Assembly (NCBI RefSeq): GCF_028858725.1
Contig: NC_084767.1
Span: 671,501 to 735,500 of the forward strand
DNA from: Colius striatus
Lineage: Eukaryota > Chordata > Aves > Coliiformes > Coliidae
Direction: 5' to 3'
Length of the DNA stretch: 64,000 nt
The notes below the pieces were generated by a model. It had not been told where the DNA came from, did not search any database, and saw nothing but the letters and a program-made list of their open reading frames with translations. Of this stretch, positions 22,131-36,400 are shown one piece after another (positions within the stretch are counted from its first letter, which is position 1; each line of letters opens with the position of its first letter). Both the position numbers and the translations under genes were made by a program.

Positions 22131-25100
22131 TTGATCAGCTTTGCCATTGTGACCTGGATGCAGCTATGAAGCAGTCAAGGATTGTCAGCTTCATGTTGCA
22201 GTTGGCAAAAGCTAGTAAGCAACAGAGTGGTTTAGTAGGCTCTGTGCTGCCAAGGCTGGGGGAGAGGGAAGAAAAGGGCTTGGGAAAAGTAAAGGAAAAG
22301 CTTTCTGCTGTCTGCCAGGCAGAGGTAAGTAGAACAATCAAGTTGCCATGCTTCCTTGGCAGTTATGCTGATTGTGCCCTAAACCTCACTACTGACATTG
22401 AACTCTGGGGCCTGGCTCTTCATGGACTGCTGTGTTGGCAGTGGTATTTGCAAGATACTCGGTTGATATAAAAGCAAAGTTTGAAAAGCTAAGAAGCAGA
22501 GTATAAAACAATTGACATTTAAGGACTAGAGTGCAAGTGCTAGAGCTGAACAAGCCTGATTTAATGGAAAAGTGACCAATATCCAGTTGGACTACTCCGA
22601 GTTGGACCATTTCAGTGCACTTGTGAAACAAGCAGATTTTCCTGCACTGGGTAAGTGTGGCCTGTACTTCTGATTAGCAGTGACATGAAGTGAATGTGAA
22701 GTGGTTAAACCACCTCACAAATGTGCAAAGAACAATTTGGAAAATATGTTTATTAAGAAACTGGAGTTTTAGTGGTCTGCACTTGGGATCACATTATCCC
22801 ATCTGTTGACCTTCACTGTAACAGCAACACAGAGCTGAATGAACAAATAAGCTGTATGCTAGATCTCCTAGGCCTGTGTGAAAAGAAAAGGTTTATTACA
22901 CTTGTATTGTGTAGCAGGTGCTCCTGTTACCCGGCAAGTGGTTCCATGTTTCACCATTCAAGCATGCTCCATGAGTAGTTCTTAATAGCTGCAATAGTTA
23001 CCTTTGTTCACAGAAGGAAGATTTCATCAGGAAGATTTTTATTTGGTTCCTGTCTTTTGGACTACCTTTTAGCTCACTAGTGAGAATGAGAATTGTGCAG
23101 TGATCTCCAGAGCTGTAATGCTTTTCCTGTATGAGTATGGATCAAAGCGTGAGAGACAGAAAGATTTAAGAGCAAGTTTTAAGTTATACGTTGGAATTAA
23201 ACATTTCCTGACAGATAACTGCCATGTGTTTGACCAAGCCAACTGATAAGCTAACAGAAGGCTTCTTAACATCAGTGAGGAGTATTGGTGAAACTGGGCA
23301 GGACAATACTATCTATCAGACTTTCAGTTATGTGGTATCATCTTCTACTTTCTATTCAGATACAGTTACAGACATTACTGTGAAAAGGTAAAGAACTGCA
23401 GTTAACTTTCCCATCACTCTTGTATTTGCCTCCCTGTGGAGCCAGCTGGAACGTTACACTAGGTTAGAACCGATCCTCTCTAACCTGAACTCTAAGCAAA
23501 CTGTTATCCAGGTGTAAAAGCTGTCTGCACACTACTTGTTTTCTTTGCAACCCTTTCCTATACCAGGCAACACATGCAGGTAGCCTTCAGCTTCTTCCTG
23601 TCAAGTAAAGAGCTGGTAGGGTGCATCAGGAGTTTATAGGAGGTATTTCTCTGTGTGCTTGAAATGCAGAGATTTGCTTTGATCTCCTCTGAAAGCAGGC
23701 ATTTCAACCTGCTGGCTTGGTACCCAGAGCTGCCACAGACAGGCTTTTACGGAGTTCACCTGAACTGGAGTGCACTGCACAGAGTTGCACTATGCTCCAG
23801 GGTGGTGTAAATGCATTTGTAAACAAAGTTGCTGTGATATTTACGTTATGCTTCATGTTATCCATCCTGTTAACTCTGTAGTGTAACCTCTATGTTACGC
23901 TGCTTTGAATTGTTTCATAGTAGCATGAATAATGCATGATACTGTGTAGACATGGGGAGAGAAGTGGCTTCAGTGACTTAGTGCATATGAAATCTTTAAA
24001 AAGGGGTAGATGCTCTCAGGTTAAGTGACCAGAGTGTATGCATAGGTTCTCTTCTGGATCACCTTTACTTGAAAACTAGAAAGGAATTTTTTCCGTGGCT
24101 AAGTGGAGTAAAAGCTGGCTATTCTAATGGGATATACTGCCATGGCAAGCAGATAGTAATGATTAAGTAATCATTCATTTAAATAGTATTTAAATTGTTA
24201 CTTCAATCAGATGGAGGTAGATTGGGTTAAAGCTGTTAACTCTTTGTTAACCTTGTATCTATCTGTTCCTATTCTAGAGTTGAATGGGAAACATCCTTCT
24301 GCAGTACATTAGCACTTTTTCTTAATCTAAGCTAATATCCCTGGACAGAATGGTTTCTGTCAGTCGTGGTGAAGTTTGACCAGCCACGTATTCCTTCTAC
24401 TTACAGCCTGGCCTGGGATTCTTCTGCTTCTGGAGAGATGTCTAAAGGACGTTCTGACTTGAGTTCAGGTCCCAGCTTGTTTGTAAAACCTATAGCTGTT
24501 GGGGAGGCGATTTTTAGCAGTTAACAGAAAGTGTGAAACTGTTCATCAGGTTTCACAGACTCCTGAACAAATCCTGATGCTTGAGTCCCTTTCCGGACTA
24601 TAACAGCATGATGCTTTCCAAATGATGATTTCCAAATCCAGGGATAACAGCCCCTCTCTTTTTCCAATTTTAAATTTTTATCTTCTTCTTTTGAACTACC
24701 TTTCATCTTGTTCGTGATGAATAAACTTTCAAATTCTCCTTTATCTCGTTAAGAGGCTACTTGCTGTTTTACCTCCAGTTCTGGCATGTTGCTCAGAACT
24801 TCATAAAGGCAGCTAGGAAGTGATACTGTTCTTGCTTTGTTCAACATGAAGCCTAGCCTCTCAGTGGTAATGGGATCTTTTCTATCAGTGTAACCGACAC
24901 TTGTGGGGTTATTTCCTGTATTTTGTGTTACCCTGGCTAGGTGACGGATGGGTAACACGAAAGGGAGTGTTTATTTCCACAGCTTTGTTAAGAATATAAG
25001 TAGAACGGGATATCAAATGATGGCTGCCTTGTCAGACTGTGCTGCTTTTGTTAGATTTAAAGGGTCTGGCAAACGATCGGAGATAAGTGAATCAATATGT

Positions 25101-26901
25101 AGCACAAAGAGCTGCCAGGCAGCCCTGCTTTTCAAATGCCTAAGTAGAAGAGTAACTTCTACTGTGTCTGAGATCTGCTGGCAACTCTGCATCCAAAGTC
25201 CTGTGGACCCCCTAAAATAGAAGAAATATGTCACTTGATACGTCTCCTTATTGTTCATAAACTTGATAAAGGTTTAAATTGCAGCTTCAAAGGGGGAAGT
25301 CTACCATTTTTTGGTCCTTAAGTTTGCTTTTCTTTCTAAATGATCATCTCTCTTCTCTGCCCTTTTGCAGTTCCTCCATTTTCTCTAATCTTAGCTCCAG
25401 GGTTAAAAGAGAGCTCTCTAGAGCATATATCTATTATTAAGGCCTTTTACCCACAGTTACAGCTAAGTATAAGCAGTGCTCCAGTGTTACTGATACCCAG
25501 GGAAGAAACTTGCTTTGGTAGAAAAGCTGCTGATTTTATTACAACTGAACTCTCTACGGTCCCAGTCGTGGACTTCCCTCTGATACCACTTCATGCCTTC
25601 CCACATTAGTTATCTTTCGAAGGCTGATGACCATCAATGGCATATCTTCAGTAGCTCACGGGAGTAAAAATATTTTGTTCTGCCTGTCATTTTCTTGGAA
25701 ACACATTCTGCCAGCTATTGAGTAGTGTCCCTCGTGGGTGTATTCAAAAAGCTCGAGGAAATGTCATCCAGCTCATTTCCAAGGTCTGACTTCTTTGGGT
25801 CTTGCTGTCCAAGCATCTGAAGTAAAACACAGCTTTCAATAACTGTACAGATGATTGATGGCGTTCACCAGCCTTTCTTCTTTCTGGAGGTTGTGATATA
25901 AACACATGAATGTGTTGTCACCAGTGTGAGTTAAGGGTAAAATTCTTCAGTCTAGGTGCTCTTGTAGGTCTTACAGTTATAGTGAGCAAGAGCACACTTA
26001 GAGGCAATTACTAAACAGTAGCTGATGGCTTAAAATTTGCACCCTACAAAACTTGGTTTATGTTACAGTTTCCTTTGATTTCTGTACTCCTGAGTCAAAA
26101 ATGAAAAAGCAGTTTAGATATATTAAAGGCTTAAAATGGAAACCCTGTTTTAAGACAGTTGGTGTAAATCCTTTGGGTATTATGATTCTTTCCTTGGCCA
26201 GAAATAGAAAGCAAAGGAAGGGAGGAGGATGGATGGAGTCATCAAAGACTTGGCTTCATAGTGCCATCCAGCCTTGTGGGGTTCATGTTTAACATTTATT
26301 TGGTGACTCTTTCAGTCCCAAATCCTCATTAATTTTTCACCTGTAATACTTTTTTCTTCCCAGTTAGCAGAAGAGGTAGCAGAAAGCAACTTCTAAAAAA
26401 GTCTTTCAAAACAGTGAATGCTGACATCCTTCCCTGTTAAGCTGAGTATTGCGTCTGCAACAAGGTAACTAAACTTATGTTCAAAATGCCTCTCCTCAGC
26501 ATTTTTATGTTTCTCACATGTATGTTGTGTAGCTGCTGTAGCACTGACCTGACAGGGTTCCCTGATGCAGCTTTCAAATAGAGAACCTGGCCCATTCTGT
26601 GTGATGTGGTTCACAAGGTGGCTACTGAAGACAAACTTCCAAAAGGCATTTCAGAATACCCTTTTAAATGCACAGAAACTGCAGCTGTTTACTGAAATAA
26701 TGACCAACCAAGGGGTTACATTTTAAATGTGTTAAAATGTGGCTTTCCAGGTACAAATATTTCAGTTTGGGTCTTAAACTTGCATGTCTGTAAATGAACT
26801 CTGTTTTCCTGCTGTACAGCTATTTGTTCATAAAAATAAAGGAGTTGCAGAATAACAGTAAATCAGTCTGTCTCCTAAAAGAACTTTCTGGATGCATCAA
26901 G

Positions 26902-27275
26902 TCATGGAATCATTATGGTTGGAAAAGACCTTTAAGATCATCAAGTCCAACCACTAACCTCACACTGCCAAGGCCACCACTAAACTAAACTATATCCCTT
27001 GGTACTTCATCTACACATTTTTAAAATATCTAGGGATGGTGACTCCACCTTCCTGGGTAGCCCATTCCAATGCTTCATAACCCTTGTAAAAGTAGTGTTC
27101 AGTCTAAACCTCCACTGGCACAACTTAAACCCATTTCCTTGTGTTCTGTCATTCGTTACCGGAGAGAAGAGATAAACCTCCACCCCACTACAAGTCCTGT
27201 TCAGGTAGTTGTAGAGAGGGATCATTTGTCCTCTCAGCCTCCTTTTTTTTACTAGTCTTCCTTTCCAAAAAAATC
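26902..27275 (-). mobile_element. CR1 LINE 3' fragment, minus strand
   Basis: The left edge is the reverse complement of a CR1 3' end (CATGGAATCATTATGGTTGG, then AAGACCTTTAAGATCATCAA). Reading on the minus strand, a 99-codon open frame (27306-27007) covers the C-terminus of CR1 ORF2, with [20 protein letters not shown], [20 protein letters not shown] and [18 protein letters not shown] segments. The subtype has the CCACTAAACTA tail block. It is 5' truncated near 27275 and lies antisense to GALNT10 in intron 1. Confidence 0.92.
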
Positions 27276-29083
27276 TGATTAGAATGACACTGTCTCTGTT
27301 GGTCAAAGTCTTGTGATGTGTTAGAGCTGTTTAAGATCTCATGTGGGGACAGTCGTCTGTCCCTCCTCCATGCCGAGCTGGAACTGCTTTGCTTCTGCTC
27401 TGTCGAACAACTGTTTTTAAAAGATTAAGTTGTTATGAGAAGGTGTGCTCTGCATGATCTCTAAAGCCTGAAATCCTTTGCTTGCAGTTGGGTGTACTCC
27501 TTTTCAAGAGAAAGTCATCCTCTTTGTCTTTGCTTATGATTTGGAAGATCTAGCACTTAAGACCTTTGGTTTCACTCAGTGGAAGATCATGTAGGCTTGT
27601 CTTGGTGTAACTTACCTTGACTTGTGTTCAGATTCATTTGGGAAATTACTTTTACCTAGTTCATGACGCTGGCAAGAAAGCAGTTTTTCTCCATGATGGA
27701 AAAGAGGTTGGTGTTTTTCTTTCTTCAGCTTACCTAACATTTCTCAGCCTTCAGATGTAGTCCAAAGAAGAAATTTTCATGGGCAGTAGTAAGCCTGAGC
27801 TGTTCCTTAATAAATAAAACAGGTGAAACGGAGCTTGAGTGTTCTTAATGTTTAGACCAAAGTTTTCAAGGATGTCTTAGAGTGTGATGTTTCTTTGAAA
27901 AATAAGAGTCTTAGTGACTTTGATCTAGGGTAATACAAAAATAACCATGTAACCAGGTCTGGCATCCCATAAGGTTTTTTATGGTTTTCTGTCTGGTTTT
28001 TTTTTGAAAGAGTGAGCAACTCCTTTACTTCTGCTCTGACTGACTTTAATCTTAACTCTGCTTCGTTGGAAGTGGCTCTCTTTAGAGACTGTACTTTCAG
28101 TTCAGATGAGTAAAAGCAAAATATATTTTCTCACTAAAAAAAATCAGAACCCCAAAAGCTAGATAAATACAGACATAACTACATTGTAAAGGGCTTCAGT
28201 TAGGCAAGTAAGTTATTTTCTGTAACATTACAGAAGGTCACTTAAATTTAGCCTGACTGTCAGTTCGTGTTAGCCACTACATAACAAGCTTATTCTGGAT
28301 CTCAAAAAGAAGTGAACCCTGTGATTATCTTCTGTCTTCTCATTTATCGTTCAGGTGGCTTGTTGCCAGGGTTTAGAGTGTGATAGCCAAGTAATAAGAA
28401 GTAACCCTTTTTCCCCCTCTCCTGCCTATGTTAGTTTTGCTGTTCCACCAAATAACACTCCGGACTGGCACTACTCTTTGATTCTCAAGCTGCAGCTTAC
28501 TCTGTTGGAAATATCTAAAACTCCTATTGATGTTTAGCTGTTGCATGCCATCTCTTTTTTTTTTTTTTTTGACTGCTTTGGAAAATGATTCAAGGTACTA
28601 ATTTAGCCTGGCAAAAAAAAAATCTCCCTTCAGAAAACCAGCATCTGTTCACAGGTGTTGTTCATAGCAGCAAAGAAGTTATATTGGTACAAAGTGTTTG
28701 GAATGAGACTTCTCAAACTTATTTTGTTTGCCTCATTCAGGGGGTGTGGAACTAAGCTGCCAAATCACCTGCAAAATACTGGAAGACCTAGGATTTTATA
28801 CAGAAACTGGAAGAAGTGTATTTGGTTATATGTATGGAGACAGACGACTATCCAACTTACCATTGTTGCCATTTTCCTTCTGTTGCTGATGACTCTTTGG
28901 AAATGTGGTTCTTTACCTATTCTGCCTCAGATTGTTTCAGGTCTTCAGATGTGGATTGTACTCTGTGTGTAGGGATGCAGGAGATGGGAATTCTTACCTG
29001 CAACATGTGAGGGTCCTACTTGTGTTGTCCTTGATTTTGATTGCTGCAGAGAATCTGTGTATAAGAGATAATAGGTTTTCTTT

Positions 29084-29112
29084 CACCATATTTGCATATT
29101 TTCTGCAAATAG
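29084..29112. promoter_or_regulatory. Inverted octamer-like (POU) pair
   Basis: An exact octamer ATTTGCAT at 29090-29097 is followed, a few bases later, by an inverted partner TGCAAAT (29104-29110). Paired POU-type sites occur in enhancers; function here is inferred. Confidence 0.3.
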
Positions 29113-30059
29113 ACTTGGGCCAGCTGATTGCAGAAAAAGTCCTCAGCAAAGCAATTAAACTAACAAGAAAGTGTGTCGAACCTCAATCCGTGCCAAAGCT
29201 TTTATCAGCGTAAACTAATACTCGTTACCACGGGTGAAAGGCATAAGCTCTGGAAGCAAGTGATGTTTTGTGGCTTTCCAAGTGCCAATATTCTTATAAT
29301 AAAAGGCTGCTCATAGTAGAAATGCATAAGAGATGCTGTGAATTGATGCACATGAGCAGGAAACACTGGCATTGCTGGTAAATTAGCTGGGAATTGTCAA
29401 TTGTGTAAAAGAAATCAAATATTGGCTTAACATGAAAATGTTAAATGAAATATAAAACTACAGGTTTTCTCTCTGGATATTTGAAAACAATAACAAGTCA
29501 TCTGAAAACTTGTTATTTAGAATTATTTCTAGAGGGTATGAGTTTTCAAGACTAATGCAGTGAAGTCTATTTTTATAGTCCTTGAAAACAAAACCTGACA
29601 GACCGTATTTGCCAGCACTTACATGGCTCTGGTGACAGTGTTTCTTTTTAAAGCATGCCAGAGGAAATGCTCTGTGCCGAAGCATATGTCAGTGATTAGT
29701 GGGACCAGTGCTGCAGGATGAAGTAGGAAAAATGTGGTTGTGTGTAGCAAAAGCCAAACGGACAGAACATGACAAGTGTAGCAGTTCATAGATTGGTTTT
29801 ACAGTGGGAATGGAAAATTGTTATCTTTATCTGTTTGCGACTGACATGCCATCTTCCATATCAGTTGAGGTTAACTGAGAGGACAACTGGTGCCTTTCTC
29901 TGTACGTTTCCCTTAATTTCTTATTCATTTACAAAACTGTTTGCCCTTTGACTCCATCACTCCATCATCCATTTATATAGCACAGGTATTTGCATGTTTT
30001 GTTTATGCAGAGTGAACTGAAAGCCCTAGGAAGTGAGAGACTTTGGTACCCAACTCTTT

Positions 30060-30480
30060 TTGTGGGTTTAGGCCTAAGTGTATTTAATGGCTCGGGCAGA
30101 GAGTGATCCTCAGAAACTGTCTGACCCACTCCAGACCTGACATCCTGGGTCCAGAGTTATTCCCAGTCAAGCCCCTGGGGCACATGCTTAGGTTTTCCTT
30201 CCAAGTAGCTCTTGCCACAACCTCCTTCCTGAAGGCCAGCAACCATCCTTAGCATTGACCACCTCTTGTCAAGGAGGCTGTGTTCAGAGCACAGCTCTCA
30301 GATCTGAGTTCTCCATGACTTGTGTGAGACTGCAGGTGCTTGCATTTGAAGCTTTGGGGTAGAGTGGGGAGGAGAATGGTGCCTTGCTACCTTTCCACAC
30401 AGATCATTGATGGCTTTTACTTGAGTGTTGCAGTGCAGTAGCTACAGCTCTCAGACAGCTTGTCCTCACTGCTTTGTGCA
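30060..30480. other. G+C-elevated patch of unknown origin in intron 1
   Basis: About 400 bp is clearly richer in G+C than the surrounding intron, with sharp edges and no long open frame. The change could mark an old transposon or LTR insertion that I cannot assign, or a regulatory element. No terminal repeats or target-site duplication were identified. Confidence 0.3.
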
Positions 30481-33400
30481 AAACAAGAATTGACTCTGTT
30501 CTGTGTTTGAGAGGAAGAGGCCACCTTGTATATGAGGACCATGTACCTAAGACCTGGAGAACTCAAAGGTCAAAAGTCTGTCATACCCATTTGTTCTGAA
30601 TTTGATCCTGAAGGTGTTCACAGACCATACTAGAGGACACGGGCCTCATTGTGGGATGGCAAAGCTGGAAGTTGAGCTGCGAGATACACAACATTGCAAT
30701 ACCAAAGTTTCTTGTAGATTTAGCCCTTGACATCATAGATACATTGATCACTCAAGTGCTGTTAAAGATGTTCTGCTGCTTTACCCTATTCTTCATATCT
30801 TGTCAGTTATATTTTCTGTTCAATATAAATGGGAGTAAAATGGAAATGCTCTGCTCCCTTTATCACAGTTCATGTCTGTATTTGAACTTTGCTCATGTTT
30901 GTTTATGAAAACTGCTTGTTTCCCCCTCTGGAAATCTCTCTGTTGGAGCAGCTCAATACAGCTTGGATTAAGGCAAGTTGCAAGAGGTTAGAGAATCCTT
31001 GAAAACTAGAAAAAGAAAGTGTTGGACTGCAGTGTTGCATTACGTTGCTAGAGTAAAAATTTGACTCCTCTTTTTGTAGAGTAGACATTTGACTGTTAAT
31101 ATTTAAAGAAATAATACAAGAAGCCAAGTTATTTCCAATTAAATCCAAGTTATGAAATAATTGTCATGAGCTCACTACGGCTGTGACTTAGCTGTCTTAT
31201 GCTTTTTTGTGTGTGTAAATGTTCTTGTGTTTAAGAGTTTAAAGCTGTTTTAGGTCTGTTATTTGCTAGCCTGGAAATTTCTTGCTTTTGAGTGACTTGA
31301 GATAATTGGAAAAAATGGAATTAAATTCCTTGAGTCCTTTAGGGAAAAGTGGTGGCTTCGTGAGGATTGATTTTTATATTTCTATAGCACACAGGAGTCC
31401 CAGTCAGAAATCTACAAGGAGAAAGTAAAACACTCAAAGACTGCTTCCCATAAAGAAATATCAACGGAAAATCTATTTATTTTCCTTCCTTAAAAGTTGT
31501 TCCGTAGAAAATGCCTTAAAAATAGTTTGCTGACACTTGTATCAAAAAAGCAGCTTCTCAGCAGTGCAGTAATTTGATTTTTATACTGTATCACAAGTAC
31601 TGTACAGCTTTCTGAAAGGCACAGCTAGAAAATGTCACTGGTGATTGAATCCAGTCTTGACCAAAAATACAGAAGATTGTTTTCTGATGTGTGATGCAAG
31701 AGATTCCTGGATCCAGTTTCTTCCTCCTTTGCTTGTCAGAGTTATGAAAGGATCTGACTTTAAAACCTTGATTATTTTTAATCTCTCTTTAATTCTTTAC
31801 AACTGTTAAAGATCTAAGTGTTGAAGAGGAGTACTGCCATACCTCGTTTGTGAGTCACACCTTCACAGTAACAGGACGTCTTCGGCAAAATGTTTTCAAG
31901 CTCAGTGAAGCTGGATCCATTAGTAATGGGTTTGTGTGAGCTTTTGGCTGTACCTGCATATATAGTCTGGTGAGGTTTTTTTAGCAGACTGTGGACAAGT
32001 GGCTCACGGAAAGGCTTCTGCTCCTGAGTAACAAAGGAAAGGCAGTGGCTCTGGAAGATCAGCAATGAAGCAGGATGTTCGTCCCTCCTCTTCTGATTGA
32101 AAGCTGTGAAAAACTGTGTCTCATGCTTGTGAAGTTGTGTGATGCATTGTTAAGGTGGACCTCTTTGACTGCAGCCATCTCCATTCAGCAAGTGGAAAAG
32201 AATAATAAAGAAAATATACTTCCAATCCTATTTATAAACTTTGTCAGTTTAACATGAATGAATTTGGGCATGTGTTTGGTGCTGGTGGATTATGTAGTTA
32301 GGATTCATTTCTTGCTTCCTAAACAAGACCATGTAACACGTTCAGTGTGTATGTGTAATCAGTTATTGGTTCTGTGCTCTGTGCAGTCAGGAGTAAAGAG
32401 ATCAGTTAACTGCACCTGGATCTTCCTTGAAATCACAGGGTGCAAATCTTCTAAAACCTCTGAAAACTCAGTGGCTCCTCAGAAGAGAGAGCTTGTTGGC
32501 AGAAGCTGGAAGCTGCTTGATTATAAATACTTTTCAAATTTAACAAAATATAACCCAACATTTTAATTTGATACCTGGGCTTATTAATTTAATATTTACC
32601 TTAACGATTTTGCTTAGTATATAATGGAGCTAAATGATTTCTGTAACAATCTCCTCCAAAAGACCTTAATCTTTAGACATTATAGAACTTTAAAAAGCAG
32701 GGAGGGAGAAGCAGCAGTTGCAAAGATATCACCTGGTTTCTTGAAGCTCCTCAAGTTTTAAGTGTCATTTGTGGTTCAAAGCAATATTGGCTTTAGCTTA
32801 TGTCACAAAAATTTCCTCCGTACTAGTCTGCAGAATATCTTGGACAACCCACAGTAAGCAAGTAAGAACTTAGTGTGGTCTGCAGCCAGAATGGTAGAGG
32901 CATTCTTTATGAAGAGAAGAATGCTCTTTAGCAAAATAACTGCACAACGGCCTTTCCAAAGGGATTTTGTTCCTCCACCAGTAGCCAAACGGTGGCTTGT
33001 GTCCCTGGAATGCAGAATGTTTGAGAAATGGCACAGTTTGCTGTGTTAGTTTAGGTACATCCCTGCCATGTAATGCTGTACTATGGCTTCAGTCAGTACT
33101 GCAATATTAAAGGTTTTTGCATCTTTGTTGTTGGCTTCTGCTTACCAACCCTGCCTTTGCTGAGAGGTGGCTATAAGAGAACACAAGGAATGCTGCCAAA
33201 ACTTTAATCCTCTGACTGCTGCACTCGAGATCTTTGTAATTCCTCTGTTTGGGGTTGGAAGGATAGGCATGGAAGGTTGTATTATTCCTTGGATAACCAA
33301 TCTGTTGCAGTTTTTCTTACCTTTGGGATGTATATCTGTGTGCCCAGTCTCAAATGGATTGCTACTTCAGTGATTCTTGCTCTTCATAGTGGTTTACATT

Positions 33401-36400
33401 CCAGCCCAGCATAGGACAGTAAGAGAGCTGACGTAGTTCTTGCCAATCACACATTCACTGACCACTAGAAGAGTCACTAATTGTTCCACTTCCCAAGTGC
33501 AGAGGCTGGTGTGGGAATGAGGAGCGCAATAAATGGCTGTTTTTTCATCTTGTCCTCAGATAACATCCTATTCCAAACCCAGCTGGCAGAATGGGCTGCA
33601 TTGGGCAAAACACTTGGCACTGACTCTAGCAAGGCTGGCGGTTTTGTAGTACTAGACAGCTGGCATCCCATGGATCTGACAGAGCTTGACATAACTATTA
33701 ATCTCTGTTAATGGGATTGCCTGAGTGGCTTCAGTTTTGCATTGTGGAGTCAGCAAGGTGGATGCTTCAAGTCCATGGGACTGAATTTGCACTCCCAAGC
33801 ACCCATCCATCCAGCTCCAAGGTGGAGACCATATTCTGGTGCAGCAGATTATGTGCAGCTGACACAGGAGGTGCTTGCACTAAAGCAGCAGTCTTGGAGG
33901 TAATGGATTGCATGTCCTCTCTTGCTTGAATCTGTGAGAACTCTGTCTGTCTAGTTATCTACAGCTTGAAATTGAAAGAAAATGCCTATTTTGTAAACAT
34001 TTTTGTGTATATATAAGAAGCTGTAAATGTTAAGGTGTTTTGTTGTCCTTAAATGTAATGTACCACCTAGAAACTGTGACATCAATCGTCCGGGCAGCTT
34101 TCAGAAAGAAACATCTCTGCTGTAGTTTTTGCTCTGAGTTTTGGTTGCTAGAAGGAGACCTGCTGTAGTTTGGAAAGGTTATAGTTGAAAGAAGTTAGAA
34201 AGCAGCGGCCAAGCAGAGTGTAATCTCCTCAAACTAATCTCTTGGGAACTGTGCTTACTTTTGATATGCCTTGAAATGTCTAAGCCTTCTCTAAAGAGTA
34301 AAGGAAAGTTCATTGGTACCCAGACAAAGACGCTTTGGCCATCACGACTTATATGTTGTCTGCGCTTAGCTTGTGGGCGAGTAAGTGCTGTCTGAGCTGT
34401 GGGTATAAGGTGCTATGCAACATATTTTAGTAGCACTTAAGCTCCCTTGACCTAATTCACTTGCTTTTTTTTTGCTGGAGCATGGATTAACAGGGGCTTG
34501 CTAGTGTAAAAAGTAAGCAGCAGTTAATTCTTGTAAGTCAAGTCCTGTGCAGCTGTGATTTGGATAATGCCATCTTTTTGAAAAAAATGGGACAAGCTCC
34601 TCAAATGAACATGACAAGTGTTAGGCGAAGGTGATCCTGGTGCCAGATGAGAGCCAAATTGCATGTTTACTACTGGCTGTGCTGGCTACTGACTGTTTCT
34701 TGCCTTCTCCAAGTCACAGCTGATCTCAGGTCTGCCAGAGCAGGCTTCCTTGGGGGCTGTAACACATTCCACAGGATTCCAGATTGTTCTGAAAATACTT
34801 TCTAAATGCTGTCTTAATTAAAGATTTCTTTAAGTCAGAATTATTAAAATGTTCCAGGCATTTTCTAGAAGTCTCTGAAAGCTGACTGTACATTCCTTTC
34901 AGCATTGATCTACTGCCTGTTATGGCTTACAAAGTAGTACTGTGTTGCTTGTGGGTTACAGATAAGTTCAAATAAAAGTATGATTTTTGTTGCAGCAGTT
35001 TGCCTTCAGGTGAGCTGACATTGCCATTGGGTCACTCTTCAGGATTTTGCAGTTGTGTAGTTGTGGTCCTTTAGCAGTAATGGGAAAAAACCGTATAGTG
35101 TTCCTGGGATGGCATTTCCAAAATCCCTGGATAAGTCACACCAGATAGTGCTGCCTAAGACAATAAACTAACAACCATCTAAAATGTTGTTGCTTTGTTT
35201 TACTGAACCTGTAGCTGCTTCTAAAACACTGGATGATCCTACATATAGGGTTTGTACTTTACAGAAAAAATGCATTGTGCAGTTACGGACGGCTCACACA
35301 GCTGTGGTGCTGCAAGTATGTAATATGCTCCTTGGGTGGTTTAAAGGTAACAAGTGATTAAGAAAAGTTCCTTTACAGACAAGTTGCACTGTCCTGTGTC
35401 TGTCCCTAGCAATATCTGTTAGAAGAGGTATTTCTCTGCCATTATGGCTTTTAGATACATATACTGACATGGATCGTGTGCTGTCGTTTTGGGTGTCTAA
35501 TTAGGGGTTTAGGATTTTCAAGGCACACTGCTACATGCTGTATTCTGTGTCTAATTGAAAAGACTGTGTATTGGAGCAAAGGGAATTTCTGAAGCAGTAA
35601 AGCAAAGTTCTTAGCTTAAAAGATGTATTTCTAAGCTCTAGCTCTATCTGCTCTCCTTTCAAATCCATGTTACGTTCTTTGTTACACTTAGCTGGTGGTT
35701 CTGGAGGAACTTGTGGCTTCGGCAGAGTTGTCACCTTTTCCTGGTGAGCTCAGCTGACTTCTGCCAACGATGATATTCAATCTCCCTTTTACTCAACCAG
35801 CGTTAGAAAAATTTGACTGCTGGTTCAAAGATGAGCTCACTGCAGAGGTGTCTTTCTGAGCTTGTCATTGGCCTTTGACATTTTGCTGCCCGATTCTGTA
35901 AGGCTATAAAAGGTTTTTAAAAAGTAATGAAATCAGAACCTTATTAGTTCATGTTGCTTCTGCTGGGGCCCATGAGCAACCCTGAAACTGCTTGTCAAGG
36001 TGCTGTTAAGTTTCTGACGGGAAATTGCAAGAGCATGTCAGGTTAGAACTCAACCTGAAAACAAAGATGTTTGTAGAACACTATTGTCATGTACACAATC
36101 CCCAAATTTTTTTACAATAAGGTGTTTTTTCTGCTTTCTTTGCAGGCTAATAGTGTATCAAAAGCCATGTAATTATCTATTCTTATTAAGGTTCTGCAGG
36201 TGGAATGAATGACTGTCTCCATATTTGCTGTGCAATTACTGTTAAGTAACAAGAAAGTCTACTAAGTGGTCAGTCAGCAAAAGCATTACTGGGAAACGAT
36301 GAGGATATTGAGCACTTAAAAGCTAAAGACAAATTTTGAAGTGTCTATTTTGTTCTGAAAGAAAGATGGGAGGCAGTTCTTACAAACTTTGGACTGAGAT

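Larger units (their letters stand above)
17804..26901 (+). other. GALNT10: GALNT10 intron 1, first part
   Basis: The intron opens with a strong GTGAGT donor at 17804 and runs to the acceptor at 60794-60795 (42,992 bp in total). After the CpG island fades near 18080 the sequence is AT-rich with short frames only. Sites inside it (CTCF-like motif, hairpin, T/G-rich tract) are listed separately. No nested gene is supported. The 137-codon frame at 22058-22471 has no recognisable domain. Confidence 0.85.

Noticed and set aside
22058..22471. 137-codon frame in intron 1 with a GAGGTAAGT donor-like site inside
   Set aside because: The sequence has no family resemblance, and an isolated donor match is common. 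No supporting acceptor or conservation can be shown.
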